Shown: positions 42,550 through 54,206, counted from the first letter of the stretch. The stretch: 64,000 nt of DNA from Haemophilus aegyptius (GCF_900475885.1 NZ_LS483429.1:744001-808000), one strand, 5' to 3'. The notes: a model not told the origin generated them from the letters alone. A program made the numbers and translations.

Positions 42550-43357
42550 TTGGCTTTTAGAACCGCTACAATTTGAGTTTATGCAAAATGCATTATTGAC
42601 CGCATTGATTGTTTCGATTATCTGTGCGTTACTTTCTTGTTATTTAGTCTTGAAAGGCTGGTCATTAATGGGCGATGCCATTTCTCACGCTGTATTACTC
42701 GGTATTGTGCTTGCTTATTTGGCAGGAATCCCTTTAGCGATTGGCGCGTTTTTCTCAGGCATTTTTTGCTCCCTTGGCGTGGGATATTTAAAAGAAAATA
42801 GCCGTATAAAAGAAGATACCGCAATGGGCATTGTATTTTCTGGAATGTTTGCTATTGGTCTTGTTATATTCACCAAAATTCAAACAGAACAGCATTTAAC
42901 CCATATTTTGTTTGGTAATGTGTTGGGCGTAAGTCATCAAGAACTCATTCAAAGTGCGGTCATTTCTGCGATAATTTTTTGTATGATTGTCTTTAAACGT
43001 AAAGATTTTTTGCTTTATTGTTTTGACCCAAACCACGCCCGTGTTGCAGGGCTTTCTCCTAAAATTTTACATTATGGTTTGTTAATGCTGCTTGCTTTAA
43101 CTATTGTAAGCACGATGCAAGTGGTTGGCGTTATTTTGGTGGTGGCAATGTTAATTGCACCAGGAATTACTGCACTTACGCTAACAAAATCTTTTGATAA
43201 AATGTTATGGATTGCTATTATAAGTTCCATTACATCAAGCCTAATTGGCGTAATCTTGAGCTATCATTTTGATGCCTCAACAGGTGCTTGTATTATTCTT
43301 CTGCAAGCCGCATTTTTTGTTATAGCATTAGCTTATAGCAAGATTAGAATAAGATAA
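42542..43357 (+). CDS. hfeD: Metal ABC transporter permease HfeD
   Basis: 271 residues, paralogue of hfeC: 'LKGWSLMGDAISHAVLLGIVLAY' near 38-60 and 'MQVVGVILVVAMLIAPGITALTL' near 190-212. Second half of the permease. Two dissimilar permeases fit the four-gene Yfe/Sit design. Operon ends with a long hairpin. Confidence 0.9.
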   Translation: MFDWLLEPLQFEFMQNALLTALIVSIICALLSCYLVLKGWSLMGDAISHAVLLGIVLAYLAGIPLAIGAFFSGIFCSLGVGYLKENSRIKEDTAMGIVFSGMFAIGLVIFTKIQTEQHLTHILFGNVLGVSHQELIQSAVISAIIFCMIVFKRKDFLLYCFDPNHARVAGLSPKILHYGLLMLLALTIVSTMQVVGVILVVAMLIAPGITALTLTKSFDKMLWIAIISSITSSLIGVILSYHFDASTGACIILLQAAFFVIALAYSKIRIR

Positions 43358-43360
43358 TTT

Positions 43361-43393
43361 TTCTACCCCTCTTTTCTCAAAGAGGAGGTAGAA
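43361..43393. terminator. Bidirectional terminator between hfeD and tenA
   Basis: TTCTACC-CCTCTTT pairs with AAAGAGG-A-GGTAGAA, a 14-bp stem with one bulge, A/T runs on both sides. It serves the convergent hfe and thi operons. Confidence 0.8.
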
Positions 43394-43450
43394 AATCGCA
43401 ATAAATTTATCCGTTTGGAGATAAATAAAGTCATTCGTCTAATCGCCAAT

Positions 43451-44098
43451 CTAAGCCAAACCCAACCCCATTTGCCAAAACGCAATTTCCATTCTAGTTG
43501 CAGTGGTGAAAATCTGTTGAATCTCAGCAAGCTGACTTGGGTTTAGTGGTTTGCAAAGTGCGGTAAGAAAATCAACGGTTTCTTGGGCGGCGTGTTGAAA
43601 TTCCTCGCTCGCATAGGTGTCAATCCACGTTTGATAAGGATTGTTCGGTAAGCGAGGATAATGCTGAGTAATGTAACGAGCAACTTGAGCGTAACCCAAA
43701 GCACAAGGGGTTACAGCTGCATAAAGTTCAGCCAAACTGCCCGTCATGCCGCAATCAAGCAAATAGCGAGTATAAGCAATGCAAGCGGCACTTTCTTGAG
43801 TAGCAAAAATCTCTTGCTCACTAATTCCCCACTCACGGCAATAATTTAAATGTAGTTGAATTTCTTGGCAAAGAATCTCTAAGGTTTTACGAGGTGTTTC
43901 CATTTCAGCGAAATTTTTTGACTTGAATACACCTAAGGCAAAGGCTCGGCTGTAATGAAAAAGATAGAGATAATCCTGCTTCAAATAATGCTGAAAACAA
44001 GCTTTTGGTAGCGTACCTTTTGCGAGCTGTTGCACAAATTCGTGTTCAATATATTGTTGCCAATAAGGCTGAGCTTGTTGAATGAGTTGTTCAATCAT
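43451..44098 (-). CDS. tenA: Aminopyrimidine aminohydrolase TenA
   Basis: 215 residues, helical TenA/THI-4 fold. Key residues: the nucleophile Cys in 'AVTPCALGYAQVARY' (near 135) and the 'YASEEFQHAAQETVDF' helix. It hydrolyses amino-HMP and related thiamine breakdown products so the pyrimidine can be reused. Last gene of the riboswitch-led operon; the stop lies in a non-coding spacer ahead of the hfe terminator. Confidence 0.92.
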   Translation of the reverse strand: MIEQLIQQAQPYWQQYIEHEFVQQLAKGTLPKACFQHYLKQDYLYLFHYSRAFALGVFKSKNFAEMETPRKTLEILCQEIQLHLNYCREWGISEQEIFATQESAACIAYTRYLLDCGMTGSLAELYAAVTPCALGYAQVARYITQHYPRLPNNPYQTWIDTYASEEFQHAAQETVDFLTALCKPLNPSQLAEIQQIFTTATRMEIAFWQMGLGLA

Positions 44099-44108
44099 CT
44101 TTTTTTCC

Positions 44109-45053
44109 TTATTTAATTTCTACCGCATATTCTTTCAACGCTAAGGCTTTTGGAATTAAGCCTTTTTGTTGCATAAATTCTGCCATTTGTTGATAACGTT
44201 TAGCGTCTAATTTGCGAGGTTTATCGGCTAAAAAGGGGAGCGTGTCTTTCCACGCCAGTTGGTTTAATGGCGTGTTAAGTTCGTTTGGTTTATAGCTGAC
44301 AAAGGCTTGCCACGCTTCATTGGGGTGAGCTTGTAGATAGCTTGTGGCTTGTTCAAGTGCGGTCAAAAATGCCGATGTTTTTTTATCTGTTACGTTGTTT
44401 TTATTAGCAACTAAAATCAACTCATCATAAGCAGGCACACCATATTGTTCTGGGAAGAATGCGATACCTTCTTGCTTTTCTAAAGCAAGCTGATTGAGTT
44501 CAAAATTACGAAATGCACCAATCACAGCATCCACTTGTCCAGTTAAAAGAGAGGGCGAAAGCGACCAATTTACATTCACTAATTCCACATCTTTATTGCT
44601 TAAACCAATAGAATGAAGCATTGTATCAAGTAATCCATCTTCAAAACCGCTGACAGAATACCCCACTTTTTTACCTTTTAAATCAGCAAGGCTTTTCAAA
44701 TTGCTCTTTTTTAGTACCACTACGCTATTTAATGGATTTGAAATCAGTGAACCCACCCGCACTAAAGGCAAGCCTTCTGCCACTTGTTGATAAAGCTGAG
44801 GCTGATAACTCACGGCTAAATCAACTTTTTCTGCCGCCGCTAATTTCGGCGGTAATGCAGGATCAGCAGGTTCGATAATTTCAACCTCCAAGTTATTTTT
44901 CTCAAAAAAGCCTTTTTGTTGAGCCACAATGATGGCTGCATGATCGGGATTTACATACCAATCTAGCATTATGCTGATTTTCTCTTTTGCAAAGCTAGGA
45001 AGCGTGAGCATTAGCCCCATTACAAAGCTGAAATAACGGATGATTATCTTCAT
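44109..45053 (-). CDS. thiY: Thiamine-precursor (pyrimidine) binding protein ThiY
   Basis: 314 residues, exported (signal 'MKIIIRYFSFVMGLMLTLPSFA', cleavage near 22). It has the NMT1/THI5-like fold: 'ISIMLDWYVNPDHAAIIVAQQKGFF' and 'DLAVSYQPQLYQQVAEGLPLVRVGSLIS'. ThiY binds N-formyl-aminopyrimidine or hydroxymethylpyrimidine for the ThiXZ transporter. Ten bp before tenA. Confidence 0.9.
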   Translation of the reverse strand: MKIIIRYFSFVMGLMLTLPSFAKEKISIMLDWYVNPDHAAIIVAQQKGFFEKNNLEVEIIEPADPALPPKLAAAEKVDLAVSYQPQLYQQVAEGLPLVRVGSLISNPLNSVVVLKKSNLKSLADLKGKKVGYSVSGFEDGLLDTMLHSIGLSNKDVELVNVNWSLSPSLLTGQVDAVIGAFRNFELNQLALEKQEGIAFFPEQYGVPAYDELILVANKNNVTDKKTSAFLTALEQATSYLQAHPNEAWQAFVSYKPNELNTPLNQLAWKDTLPFLADKPRKLDAKRYQQMAEFMQQKGLIPKALALKEYAVEIK

Positions 45054-45074
45054 TTTTTCTCCTTTAATGAAAAG

Positions 45075-45812
45075 TTAAACAGACCAAATAAAACGGTGTA
45101 ATAGCCAATCAATGCTGAAATATAAACAGAGTGAAATTGACACTAAAATCAGTAAGGCGGCAAACATTAAATCGACTTGCATTCGGGCATTGGCGTGAAT
45201 CATCAAATACCCCAAGCCTTCAGATGAACCTACCCATTCACCTACCACCGCACCAATCGGGGCGACAGAAACGGCAATTCGCAAGCCCGAAGCAAAAGCA
45301 GGCAAAGCCGCAGGTAATCGCACTTTAAGCAATAAACGCAAGGGGGAAATGTTAAAGGTTTTCGCCAAATCGAGCCACGCTTGTGGGGTGTTGCGTAGTC
45401 CATCATAACAAGCTGCCGTGACGGGGAAGTAGATAATCAGCACCGACATCACAATTTTGGATGCCATTCCATAGCCAAACCACAACACCAACAACGGCGC
45501 AATAGCAAACACGGGAATCGCTTGCGAAATGACCAAAATCGGCAATAAGACGGCAGAAATTTGACGAGAAAATGAGAGCAACAACGCCGAAATCAACCCA
45601 AATAGAAAGCCTAACAACAGCCCTAAGCAGATTTCTAACAACGTGACTTGCGTATGCTGCCAAAGCAGTTCAGCGTGTGTGAATAACTGCTGCCCTACAG
45701 CTTGCGGTGAGGGAAAAATGTAGTGTGGGAAGCTGCCCAAGGTTGCGACCATTTGCCAGATCATCAACAACACGCCAACAATTAAAAGCGGTTTAAGTAG
45801 GCGAATTTTCAT
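45075..45812 (-). CDS. thiX: Thiamine-precursor ABC permease ThiX
   Basis: 245 residues from the ATG at 45812, which overlaps the thiZ stop (ATGA). The longer frame to 45857 runs inside thiZ. Five or six membrane segments and the ABC permease loop 'LRNTPQAWLDLAKTFNISPLRLLLKVRLPAALPAFASGLRIAVSVAPIGAVVGEWVGSSEGLG' region (about 130-195). Channel for the pyrimidine substrate with ThiY and ThiZ. Confidence 0.9.
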   Translation of the reverse strand: MKIRLLKPLLIVGVLLMIWQMVATLGSFPHYIFPSPQAVGQQLFTHAELLWQHTQVTLLEICLGLLLGFLFGLISALLLSFSRQISAVLLPILVISQAIPVFAIAPLLVLWFGYGMASKIVMSVLIIYFPVTAACYDGLRNTPQAWLDLAKTFNISPLRLLLKVRLPAALPAFASGLRIAVSVAPIGAVVGEWVGSSEGLGYLMIHANARMQVDLMFAALLILVSISLCLYFSIDWLLHRFIWSV

Positions 45813-46531
45813 TGTTCGCCCTCTAATTCCTGCAATAATTGTTGCTGCAACGCCCATAAATTGGCTTGATGCAACTCACGCGGGGCGTTACCTTCGGGCA
45901 GAATCACCGCCGATAATGCTGTTTGATGAGTTTCAGGCGAACGCAACACAAAAATACGCTGACTTAGCCGTAATGCCTCTTGCGGATCGTGGGTCACGAG
46001 CAGCACTGATTTATCTTCGAGCAGTTCAAAGGCTAAATCTTGAAGTTGATGGCGACTGATGGCATCAAGAGCGGAAAAAGGCTCATCAAGCAAAATCAAA
46101 TCCGCCTCTTGCATTAAGGTGCGTGCCAAGGCAACCCGCTGTTTTTGCCCGCCAGAAAGCTGCGAACAAGGCTTGTGCCAATGTGCTGCCATTCCCACTT
46201 TTTCAAGCAACATTTTAGCTTTTTCAGTGGTTTTTGCAGATTTTCGCCCAAATAAGACCGCTTGCAACTGCACGTTATCGACAATTGACAACCACGGATA
46301 AAGTGTCTCTTTTTGCGGCAACCACGCAATACGAATTTTCGGTTCAAATAGGATTTTCCCCTGCACCATGCCTTGCGTTTCAATACCCGCCAGTAGTCGC
46401 AAAAGTGTCGATTTTCCCACGCCTGAACTGCCCAATAAGCTCACCCATTCGTTCGGCAACAGGGTTAAATTAAGATGCTCAAATAACGTTTGCCCATTAA
46501 AGGCAAGACTCAAATCTTGAATATGCACCAT
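45809..46531 (-). CDS. thiZ: Thiamine-precursor ABC ATPase ThiZ
   Basis: 240 residues from the ATG at 46531, preceded by GAGG at good spacing. A TTG at 46543 would be closer to the riboswitch but lacks a site. Walker A 'GSSGVGKSTLLRLLAG' (near 37-52), signature 'LSGGQKQRVALARTL' (near 125-139), Walker B 'LILLDEPFSALD'. First gene of the TPP-riboswitch operon, energising ThiX. Confidence 0.9.
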   Translation of the reverse strand: MVHIQDLSLAFNGQTLFEHLNLTLLPNEWVSLLGSSGVGKSTLLRLLAGIETQGMVQGKILFEPKIRIAWLPQKETLYPWLSIVDNVQLQAVLFGRKSAKTTEKAKMLLEKVGMAAHWHKPCSQLSGGQKQRVALARTLMQEADLILLDEPFSALDAISRHQLQDLAFELLEDKSVLLVTHDPQEALRLSQRIFVLRSPETHQTALSAVILPEGNAPRELHQANLWALQQQLLQELEGEQ

Positions 46532-46620
46532 TGCTCGCCTCAATGATTAAAGGGAATGCGTAATAAAAAAGAAAGGATAAGAAATGGAATGAAAAGAAAA
46601 TGGACTTTTTGGCATATTAG

Positions 46621-46690
46621 TTTCCTACGTCAGTGCTAACTGTTTCAGGTTCACGGGTATCATCTCAGCCTTTCGGCACCCCGACTAAAA
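46621..46690 (-). promoter_or_regulatory. TPP (thiamine pyrophosphate) riboswitch
   Basis: On the minus strand the conserved core is exact: CGGGGTGCC, GGCTGAGAT, ACCCGTGAACCTGA and TAGCACTGACGTAGG. These give the THI-element helices and the pyrimidine-sensing and pyrophosphate-sensing arms. When TPP is bound it shuts off the downstream thiZXY-tenA operon, probably by hiding the thiZ ribosome site about 80-90 nt below. Confidence 0.95.
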
Positions 46691-46693
46691 ATT

Positions 46694-46929
46694 GTTGGTA
46701 AGTTTACGCTTGTTTGGTAGAAAAAACAAGCGATTAGGTTTCTATCCGAATGGAACAAGAAAAGCATTTTTAAATTTTTCTTGCTAAGATACAACGGAGA
46801 TAGTACAACTGATATTAGATCCTAATTTTAGGAAGGTATAATCAACGTCTAGTAAAAAGTTCTATAAATCTATATCATGTTTATTATTTTTTAGGGATAA
46901 CTTCTATTTTATTCAATGAACGGTACAAT
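46694..46929. other. Intergenic region between the thi riboswitch and lic3A
   Basis: About 235 bp, A+T rich, without an ORF. It should hold both the minus-strand thi promoter and the plus-strand lic3A promoter. Clear boxes are not distinguishable. A second ATG, at 46917, lies upstream of the repeat tract in another frame (see lic3A). Confidence 0.4.
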
Positions 46930-47886
<957 letters not shown>

Positions 47887-48058
47887 ATAACCTTATATCA
47901 CACAACTAATGGACATAGCCCTAAATATGAGAGGTTATCTCACTCGCTACAACAATACTTTTTAGCAACAGGTTTTTTATTTTATTGAAAATCACCATTC
48001 TTACCACACAAAACAGTGATATAATTTTTTAGTCTCAATAATTAACAAGGAAATCATT

Positions 48059-49075
48059 ATGGCCATTTTAGTGACGGGGGGTGCTGGTTATATCGGTTCT
48101 CACACAGTTGTAGAATTATTAAATGCTGGCAAAGAGGTGGTGGTATTAGATAATCTTTGCAATTCATCGCCAAAATCCCTTGAGCGTGTAAAACAAATTA
48201 CGGGCAAAGAAGCAAAGTTTTATGAAGGCGATATTTTAGATCGTGCTTTGTTACAAAAAATTTTTGCAGAAAATGAGATTAACTCGGTTATTCACTTTGC
48301 AGGGTTAAAAGCCGTAGGGGAAAGTGTTCAAAAGCCGACAGAATATTACATGAACAATGTCGCTGGCACCCTTGTATTAATTCAAGAAATGAAAAAAGCT
48401 GGTGTTTGGAACTTTGTATTTAGCTCATCTGCAACGGTTTACGGCGATCCAAAAATTATTCCAATTACAGAGGATTGTGAGGTCGGCGGTACAACCAACC
48501 CTTATGGTACCTCTAAATATATGGTTGAACAGATTTTACGCGATACAGTAAAAGCGGAACCAAAATTTAGCATGACTATCTTGCGTTATTTTAATCCAGT
48601 TGGGGCGCATGAAAGTGGCTTGATTGGTGAAGATCCAAATGGTATTCCAAATAATTTATTACCTTATATTAGCCAAGTTGCTATCGGTAAATTAGCACAA
48701 CTTTCTGTATTTGGTAGTGATTACGACACTCACGATGGAACAGGGGTGCGTGATTATATTCATGTAGTTGATTTGGCAGTGGGGCATTTAAAAGCACTTC
48801 AACGTCATGAAAATGATGCTGGTTTACATATTTATAACCTAGGTACAGGTCATGGTTATTCCGTATTAGATATGGTAAAAGCCTTTGAAAAAGCCAACAA
48901 TATTACAATTGCATATAAACTTGTAGAACGCCGCTCAGGCGATATTGCCACTTGCTATTCTGATCCTAGTTTAGCGGCAAAAGAGCTTGGTTGGGTGGCA
49001 GAACGTGGTCTTGAAAAAATGATGCAAGACACGTGGAACTGGCAGAAAAATAATCCAAAAGGGTATAGAGATTAA
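48059..49075 (+). CDS. galE: UDP-glucose 4-epimerase GalE
   Basis: 338 residues, same length as E. coli. NAD-binding '[15 protein letters not shown]' (7-21), catalytic Ser in '[13 protein letters not shown]' (near 124) and Tyr-x-x-x-Lys in '[14 protein letters not shown]' (near 149-153). It makes UDP-galactose, the donor for lipooligosaccharide galactose, which is the acceptor site for Lic3A sialylation. A good AAGGAA site and its own promoter region precede it. Confidence 0.95.
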   Translation: MAILVTGGAGYIGSHTVVELLNAGKEVVVLDNLCNSSPKSLERVKQITGKEAKFYEGDILDRALLQKIFAENEINSVIHFAGLKAVGESVQKPTEYYMNNVAGTLVLIQEMKKAGVWNFVFSSSATVYGDPKIIPITEDCEVGGTTNPYGTSKYMVEQILRDTVKAEPKFSMTILRYFNPVGAHESGLIGEDPNGIPNNLLPYISQVAIGKLAQLSVFGSDYDTHDGTGVRDYIHVVDLAVGHLKALQRHENDAGLHIYNLGTGHGYSVLDMVKAFEKANNITIAYKLVERRSGDIATCYSDPSLAAKELGWVAERGLEKMMQDTWNWQKNNPKGYRD

Positions 49076-49216
49076 TATTCTCTAATATTTGTTTTTCTTT
49101 TTTAGGAAGAAGAATGCTAAACATTGGGGGAATGATTAAAAATCCCCTAATTTTTACAAAAATCCTTTAATTGAAAGGCGAAATTTCTAAAATACAACTA
49201 AAATTAACCGCACTTT

Positions 49217-50494
49217 ATGTCAAATTCCCTTTCTTCTCAAATTTTTACGCGCAAGATGTTAATTTGCGCCTTCACAGGTTTTAATTCTGGTTTGCCATTA
49301 TTTGTGTTATTGCAAATGTTGCCTGTTTGGCTGACAGATAAACATCTTTCAATTGAGCTTATTGGTGCAGTAACGGGTGTGATGTTGCCTTATGGATTGA
49401 AATTTTTGTGGGCACCATTATTGGATCGTTATTTCCCGAGTTTTTTAGGGCGTCGTCGTAGCTGGATGCTGCTTTCACAAGTGGCATTATTGATTTTACT
49501 TTACATCATTAGCCTGTTTGATCCGCTCACACAACTGGGTACAGTAGCAAATATTGCGTTGCTTATCGCCTTTTTTTCAGCTACACAAGATATCGTGTTG
49601 GATGCGTATCGTCGTGAAATTTTGAGTGATCATGAATTAGGTTTAGGAAACACTATTCATATTAATGCTTATCGAATTGCGGGATTAATTCCAGGGGGAT
49701 TATCGCTATATTTGGCGGCGATTTATCCTTGGGAAACCGTCTTTTTATGGACCGCACTTTGTATGTTAGCAGGCATCTTCATGACACTATTTTTAGCCAA
49801 AGAGCCGAAAATCAACGTGCAACAATCTAATCAGCCGTTCTATCAAGCATTTTGGATTCCATTACAAGAATTTTTCCAGCGTAAGGGCGTCATTCAGGCT
49901 ATCGGTTTTTTACTATTTTTGTTTTTGTATAAGTTCGGGGATTCTTTTGCCACAACGTTACAAACCAAATTTATTTATGACATGGGATTTAGCAAAGAGG
50001 ATATTGCTATTGTTGTAAAAAGTACCGCACTTTGGTCAAGCATTTTATCTGGGCTTGCTGGTGGTATGATAATGCTAAAACTGGGTATTAATCGTGCATT
50101 GTGGCTATTTGGGCTTGTACAAATGGTAACAATTGGTGGGTTTATTTGGTTGTCTGCTTTCGGTCATTTTGATGTTATTACATCTGCCGAGTTATGGAAA
50201 CTAGGTGTTGTGATTGCAGCAGAATATATCGGCGTTGGACTTGGTACCGCAGCTTTTGTGGCTTTCATGGCACGTGAGAGTAATCCTCTTTATACTGCAA
50301 CACAGCTTGCACTTTTTACAAGCCTTTCAGCTTTGCCAAGTAAAGTTTTAGGTATACTTTCTGGTTATGTTGTGGGAGCAGTGGGGTATTATCAGTATTT
50401 TTGGTTTTGTTTATTTTTAGCGATTCCCGGCATGCTTTGTTTATTTTGGGTAGCACCTTTGAAGCAAGAAAATAATAAGACCAGCTCAGTATAA
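49217..50494 (+). CDS. ampG: Muropeptide permease AmpG
   Basis: 425 residues, about 12-14 membrane segments. The start 'ICAFTGFNSGLPLFVLLQMLPVWLTDKHLSIELIGAVTGVMLPYGLKFLWAPLLDRYFPS' region is characteristic of AmpG. It imports GlcNAc-anhydro-muropeptides for cell-wall recycling. An uptake signal lies just before the start. In species with inducible AmpC it affects beta-lactamase induction, but no such gene is seen here. Confidence 0.92.
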   Translation: MSNSLSSQIFTRKMLICAFTGFNSGLPLFVLLQMLPVWLTDKHLSIELIGAVTGVMLPYGLKFLWAPLLDRYFPSFLGRRRSWMLLSQVALLILLYIISLFDPLTQLGTVANIALLIAFFSATQDIVLDAYRREILSDHELGLGNTIHINAYRIAGLIPGGLSLYLAAIYPWETVFLWTALCMLAGIFMTLFLAKEPKINVQQSNQPFYQAFWIPLQEFFQRKGVIQAIGFLLFLFLYKFGDSFATTLQTKFIYDMGFSKEDIAIVVKSTALWSSILSGLAGGMIMLKLGINRALWLFGLVQMVTIGGFIWLSAFGHFDVITSAELWKLGVVIAAEYIGVGLGTAAFVAFMARESNPLYTATQLALFTSLSALPSKVLGILSGYVVGAVGYYQYFWFCLFLAIPGMLCLFWVAPLKQENNKTSSV

Positions 50495-50531
50495 AAGTGC
50501 GGTAAAAATTATAAAAAATTTGACCGCACTA
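50493..50531 (+). terminator. Inverted uptake-signal pair after ampG
   Basis: AGTGCGGT and ACCGCACT pair around an A+T-rich interval and may serve as a terminator for ampG. No long T-run follows, so it is weaker than other terminators here. Confidence 0.5.
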
Positions 50532-50566
50532 TGCTTTATCAGTATCTTAATCACGTTTTGTATTAA

Positions 50567-51223
<657 letters not shown>

Positions 51224-51268
51224 AAATAATCTAAAAATTAACCGCACTTTAGAAAATATAATTAATCT

Positions 51269-51318
51269 GCACCTTAAAGGCTGAATAAATCAGCGAATTA
51301 AAGTGCAGATTTTTTTAT
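51269..51318 (+). terminator. Terminator after adk
   Basis: AATCTGCAC and GTGCAGATT pair around a 30-base internal part that contains GGCTGA/TCAGC, followed by TTTTTTA. A second uptake signal (51349-51357) with a short inverted tail lies further on, ahead of napC. Confidence 0.65.
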
Positions 51319-51382
51319 AAACTACCCAAATTTATAATAGGCTGAAAAAAGTGCGGTATTTTTTCAGCCTATTTTTAGAAAA

Positions 51383-51985
51383 TCACTTCTCGTCTTTGAA
51401 GCCTGACTCAACGCCACTCATATCAGGTAATTGGTGTGCAATACCTTTGTGACAATCAATACAAGTTTTACCTTCAGTTTTCATTTTTTGGTGCATACGT
51501 GCTGCCACAGAACGTTGATCATTGAAGTTCATACGATCTACATTATGGCAATTACGACATTCTTTAGAATCGTTAGCTTTCATACGCGCCCATTCATTTT
51601 GAGCCATTTCTAAACGATGCGCATTGAATTTTTCTAAAGTATTCACTTTTCCAGTATAGTGCGCATATACTTCTTTAGCTGCAATAATTTTACGTTTCAT
51701 TTTTGCACCAAATTCGTGTGGTACGTGACAATCTGGACAACTTGCCCCCACACCAGTACGAGTTTGATAATGCACGCTATGTAAATATTCTGGATAAGCA
51801 TCTTGCATATGGCAGCTTGCACAGAACTGTTCAGTGTTGGTTTTTTCTAAACCATAGTTAAAACCAACCCAAGAAAGAATACCGCCAATAGCCGATAAGA
51901 TAATAATTGTACCTATCGCCATACGGCTTGGTTTTCTAAACCATTGCCAGAAACGCTTTAAGATATTTGGTTTTTTCTCAGACAT
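51383..51985 (-). CDS. napC: Tetraheme c-type cytochrome NapC
   Basis: 200 residues. One N-terminal membrane segment (about 23-43) and four heme-binding Cys-x-x-Cys-His motifs: CASCH, CPDCH, CRNCH, CIDCH. It carries electrons from the quinol pool to NapB/NapA in the periplasm. Last gene of napFDAGHBC. Confidence 0.95.
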   Translation of the reverse strand: MSEKKPNILKRFWQWFRKPSRMAIGTIIILSAIGGILSWVGFNYGLEKTNTEQFCASCHMQDAYPEYLHSVHYQTRTGVGASCPDCHVPHEFGAKMKRKIIAAKEVYAHYTGKVNTLEKFNAHRLEMAQNEWARMKANDSKECRNCHNVDRMNFNDQRSVAARMHQKMKTEGKTCIDCHKGIAHQLPDMSGVESGFKDEK

Positions 51986-51999
51986 ATAGACCTCTTAAA

Positions 52000-52443
52000 T
52001 TAGTTTCCGTAACCTTTCATCGGTTTGAAATCATTTGGAACAATAGGATCTACGTTTGCTTGAGAAACGTGACATTGTAAACAGAAATAACGACGTGGCG
52101 ATGAACTTGAACCTACTTTTCCATCACGATCCATAAAGTGAGTTGGGCTGATTCGAGTTGCACCGCTCAAACGAGAATTTTCTGGGCTGTGGCAATTTAA
52201 ACATTGATTTACATTTTTTGTCACTTGATAGTTTGCCACACTATGTGGAACCATTGGAGGCTGATTTACATAGTTCAATGCGGGTAATTCGCCTTGACGC
52301 GGTGCATTATGAAATGCGGGTGGAATATTTTCTGCCGCTTGAGTTAAATCTTTTCCCACTGCTGGTGCATCAGATGCCATCAGTGAGCCAGCAAAAAGTG
52401 CGGTAAATAATCCCGCTAAAATTTTAGATACCTGTTTAGTCAT
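52000..52443 (-). CDS. napB: Diheme cytochrome NapB
   Basis: 147 residues from the ATG at 52443, which has a GGGAAGTG site; a GTG at 52452 is too near the site. Signal peptide (cleavage near 'GSLMASDA'), two hemes: 'CLNCHSPE' and 'CLQCHVSQ'. Electron-transfer subunit of periplasmic nitrate reductase, partner of NapA. Confidence 0.94.
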   Translation of the reverse strand: MTKQVSKILAGLFTALFAGSLMASDAPAVGKDLTQAAENIPPAFHNAPRQGELPALNYVNQPPMVPHSVANYQVTKNVNQCLNCHSPENSRLSGATRISPTHFMDRDGKVGSSSSPRRYFCLQCHVSQANVDPIVPNDFKPMKGYGN

Positions 52444-52448
52444 ATTAA

Positions 52449-53312
52449 TCACTTCCCTGAATGATCGAATCTGGTCGAAAATTTAAAAACTTTTTCAGCG
52501 CAAACGTCAATACAACGTCCGCAGCTGATGCAATCTTTGGAAAGCACAAGTAGGCTTTCGTCTTTTTTTCCATGTAAAGGTGAACGTAACACTTGGGCTT
52601 CGGGACAAACATTGTAGCAATCCATACAATTATCGCATTTCGCACGATCAATCACTTTGATACGGATTAAACTTTTTGCACCAATCACACCGTAAGCGGC
52701 ACCAATTGGGCAAAGGTGTCCACACCAACCATGTTCTACAATCAATAAATCAAAAAGAAAAATAACAAGTAATAGCCAGCCTGTTGCACCAAAACCAAAT
52801 ATAAAGGCACGACCAAGTGCGGCTACTGGATTAACCCACTCCCAAAGCAACATTCCGTTTACGCAACTGCCTAGTAAAATAAGCGCAAGGATGCCATAAC
52901 GTAAACCACGCGAAATTTTTGCTGTTTGGCGAATGCCTAGTTTACGGCGTAGCCACGCAGCACAGTCAGTCACAACATTTAGCGGACATACCCAACCACA
53001 AAATACTTTACTACCAAGCACTGCGTAAAATAACACAATAATTGCTGCACCAATCAAGGTGAGAGCATCAGGTAAATGTCTTGCAGCCAAGCTTTCTGCT
53101 GTAATTAAAGGGTCGCTTAATGGAATAGTATCGAGCAATAAGCTTCCACTATAATTGCCTTTTAGAATCCACACGCCAAAATAAGGACCACTTAAAAACA
53201 TCGCAAGAATGCTAAGTTGGCTGAATCGACGCCAAAACAAAAAGCGGTTTGCATACCACCAGCCCCATTTTTCTCGTGACTCTTTCCCTGCAAATTTTGG
53301 TGTATTTGCCAT
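52449..53312 (-). CDS. napH: Quinol dehydrogenase membrane subunit NapH
   Basis: 287 residues. Four membrane segments between residues 30 and 190, the Cys motifs 'FCGWVCPLNVV' and 'GHLCPIGAAYG' on loops, and two [4Fe-4S] motifs near the C-terminus ('CDNCMDCYNVCPEA', 'CISCGRCIDVCAEKV'). With NapG it forms an alternative quinol-oxidising route to nitrate reductase. Starts within the stop of napG (one base overlap). Confidence 0.94.
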   Translation of the reverse strand: MANTPKFAGKESREKWGWWYANRFLFWRRFSQLSILAMFLSGPYFGVWILKGNYSGSLLLDTIPLSDPLITAESLAARHLPDALTLIGAAIIVLFYAVLGSKVFCGWVCPLNVVTDCAAWLRRKLGIRQTAKISRGLRYGILALILLGSCVNGMLLWEWVNPVAALGRAFIFGFGATGWLLLVIFLFDLLIVEHGWCGHLCPIGAAYGVIGAKSLIRIKVIDRAKCDNCMDCYNVCPEAQVLRSPLHGKKDESLLVLSKDCISCGRCIDVCAEKVFKFSTRFDHSGK

Positions 53313-54121
53313 TATTTGCCACTCCCTAAAATAGGTGCTAGCACGGGTTCTGCTGGAGCAGGCATTACAGTTGATCCGTCTGGAGTACGAGTTGGCAACG
53401 AAATCATATCTTTAGGTGCAAGAGAATGGCCAGCTTTCGCTTTTTCTTCCCAGCCTAAACGATAATGTTTACCTAACATACCTTTTGCAAGATCCATTGG
53501 TAAAACCTTAATCGCTGCTTCTTCCAATACGCAAGCTTGCTCACATTTCCCACATCCAGTACAGGCATCAGAATGCACGGTTGGAATAAATAACGCGTGC
53601 TTATCAGAACGTGGATTATGTTGTTTTTCCAAGGTAATCGCTTTATCTATTAATGGACAAACCCGATAACAAACATCACAACGTAATCCTTGATAATTTA
53701 AGCAAGTTTCGTGATCTAACAGTACTGACAGTCCCATACACGATTCATTAATATCTGTTGCTTGACGATCTAATGCACCACTAGGACAGGCTTTTGCACA
53801 AGGAATATCAGGACACATTTCACAAGGTTTATCACGCGCAATAAAATACGGTGTTCCCGCTTCTACTGGCGATAATAAAGATGCTAAATGCAGCATGTCA
53901 TAAGGACAGGCTTGAACACATTGTCCACAACGAATACAAGCTGCAGAAAATGCTTTTGCATCTTGCAAAGCAAAGGGCGGACGTAATGGCACACCTTCTC
54001 GCGCAAGACTTTGATTTTGCTGCAATCCCAACAAAATCCCAACGCCAGCTAAACCACCCGCAGTACGGGTTGCTTCTTTGAGAAATTTTCTACGTTCAGG
54101 ATTGAGAGCGGGTTTCTTCAT
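53312..54121 (-). CDS. napG: Periplasmic ferredoxin-type protein NapG
   Basis: 269 residues from the ATG at 54121. A GTG at 54145 lies in the uptake signal and is less likely. Twin-arginine signal '[18 protein letters not shown]'. Four [4Fe-4S] motifs: '[12 protein letters not shown]', '[14 protein letters not shown]', '[17 protein letters not shown]', '[12 protein letters not shown]'. Works with NapH. There is no good ribosome site, so translation may depend on napA transcript read-through. Confidence 0.92.
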   Translation of the reverse strand: MKKPALNPERRKFLKEATRTAGGLAGVGILLGLQQNQSLAREGVPLRPPFALQDAKAFSAACIRCGQCVQACPYDMLHLASLLSPVEAGTPYFIARDKPCEMCPDIPCAKACPSGALDRQATDINESCMGLSVLLDHETCLNYQGLRCDVCYRVCPLIDKAITLEKQHNPRSDKHALFIPTVHSDACTGCGKCEQACVLEEAAIKVLPMDLAKGMLGKHYRLGWEEKAKAGHSLAPKDMISLPTRTPDGSTVMPAPAEPVLAPILGSGK

Positions 54122-54140
54122 TTTCTTTTTAGATTTTAAC

Positions 54141-54196
54141 CGCACTTTTATCTTCCTCTTTTACGGATAAGGGGAAAATAAAGTGCGGTTGATTTT
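54141..54196. other. Inverted uptake signals between napA and napG
   Basis: AACCGCACTTTT and AAAGTGCGGTT face each other across about 40 bases in the 85-bp napA-napG spacer. The pair can form a stem in the nap transcript and may cut expression between napA and the distal genes. Confidence 0.5.
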
Positions 54197-54206
54197 TATA
54201 TGGTTT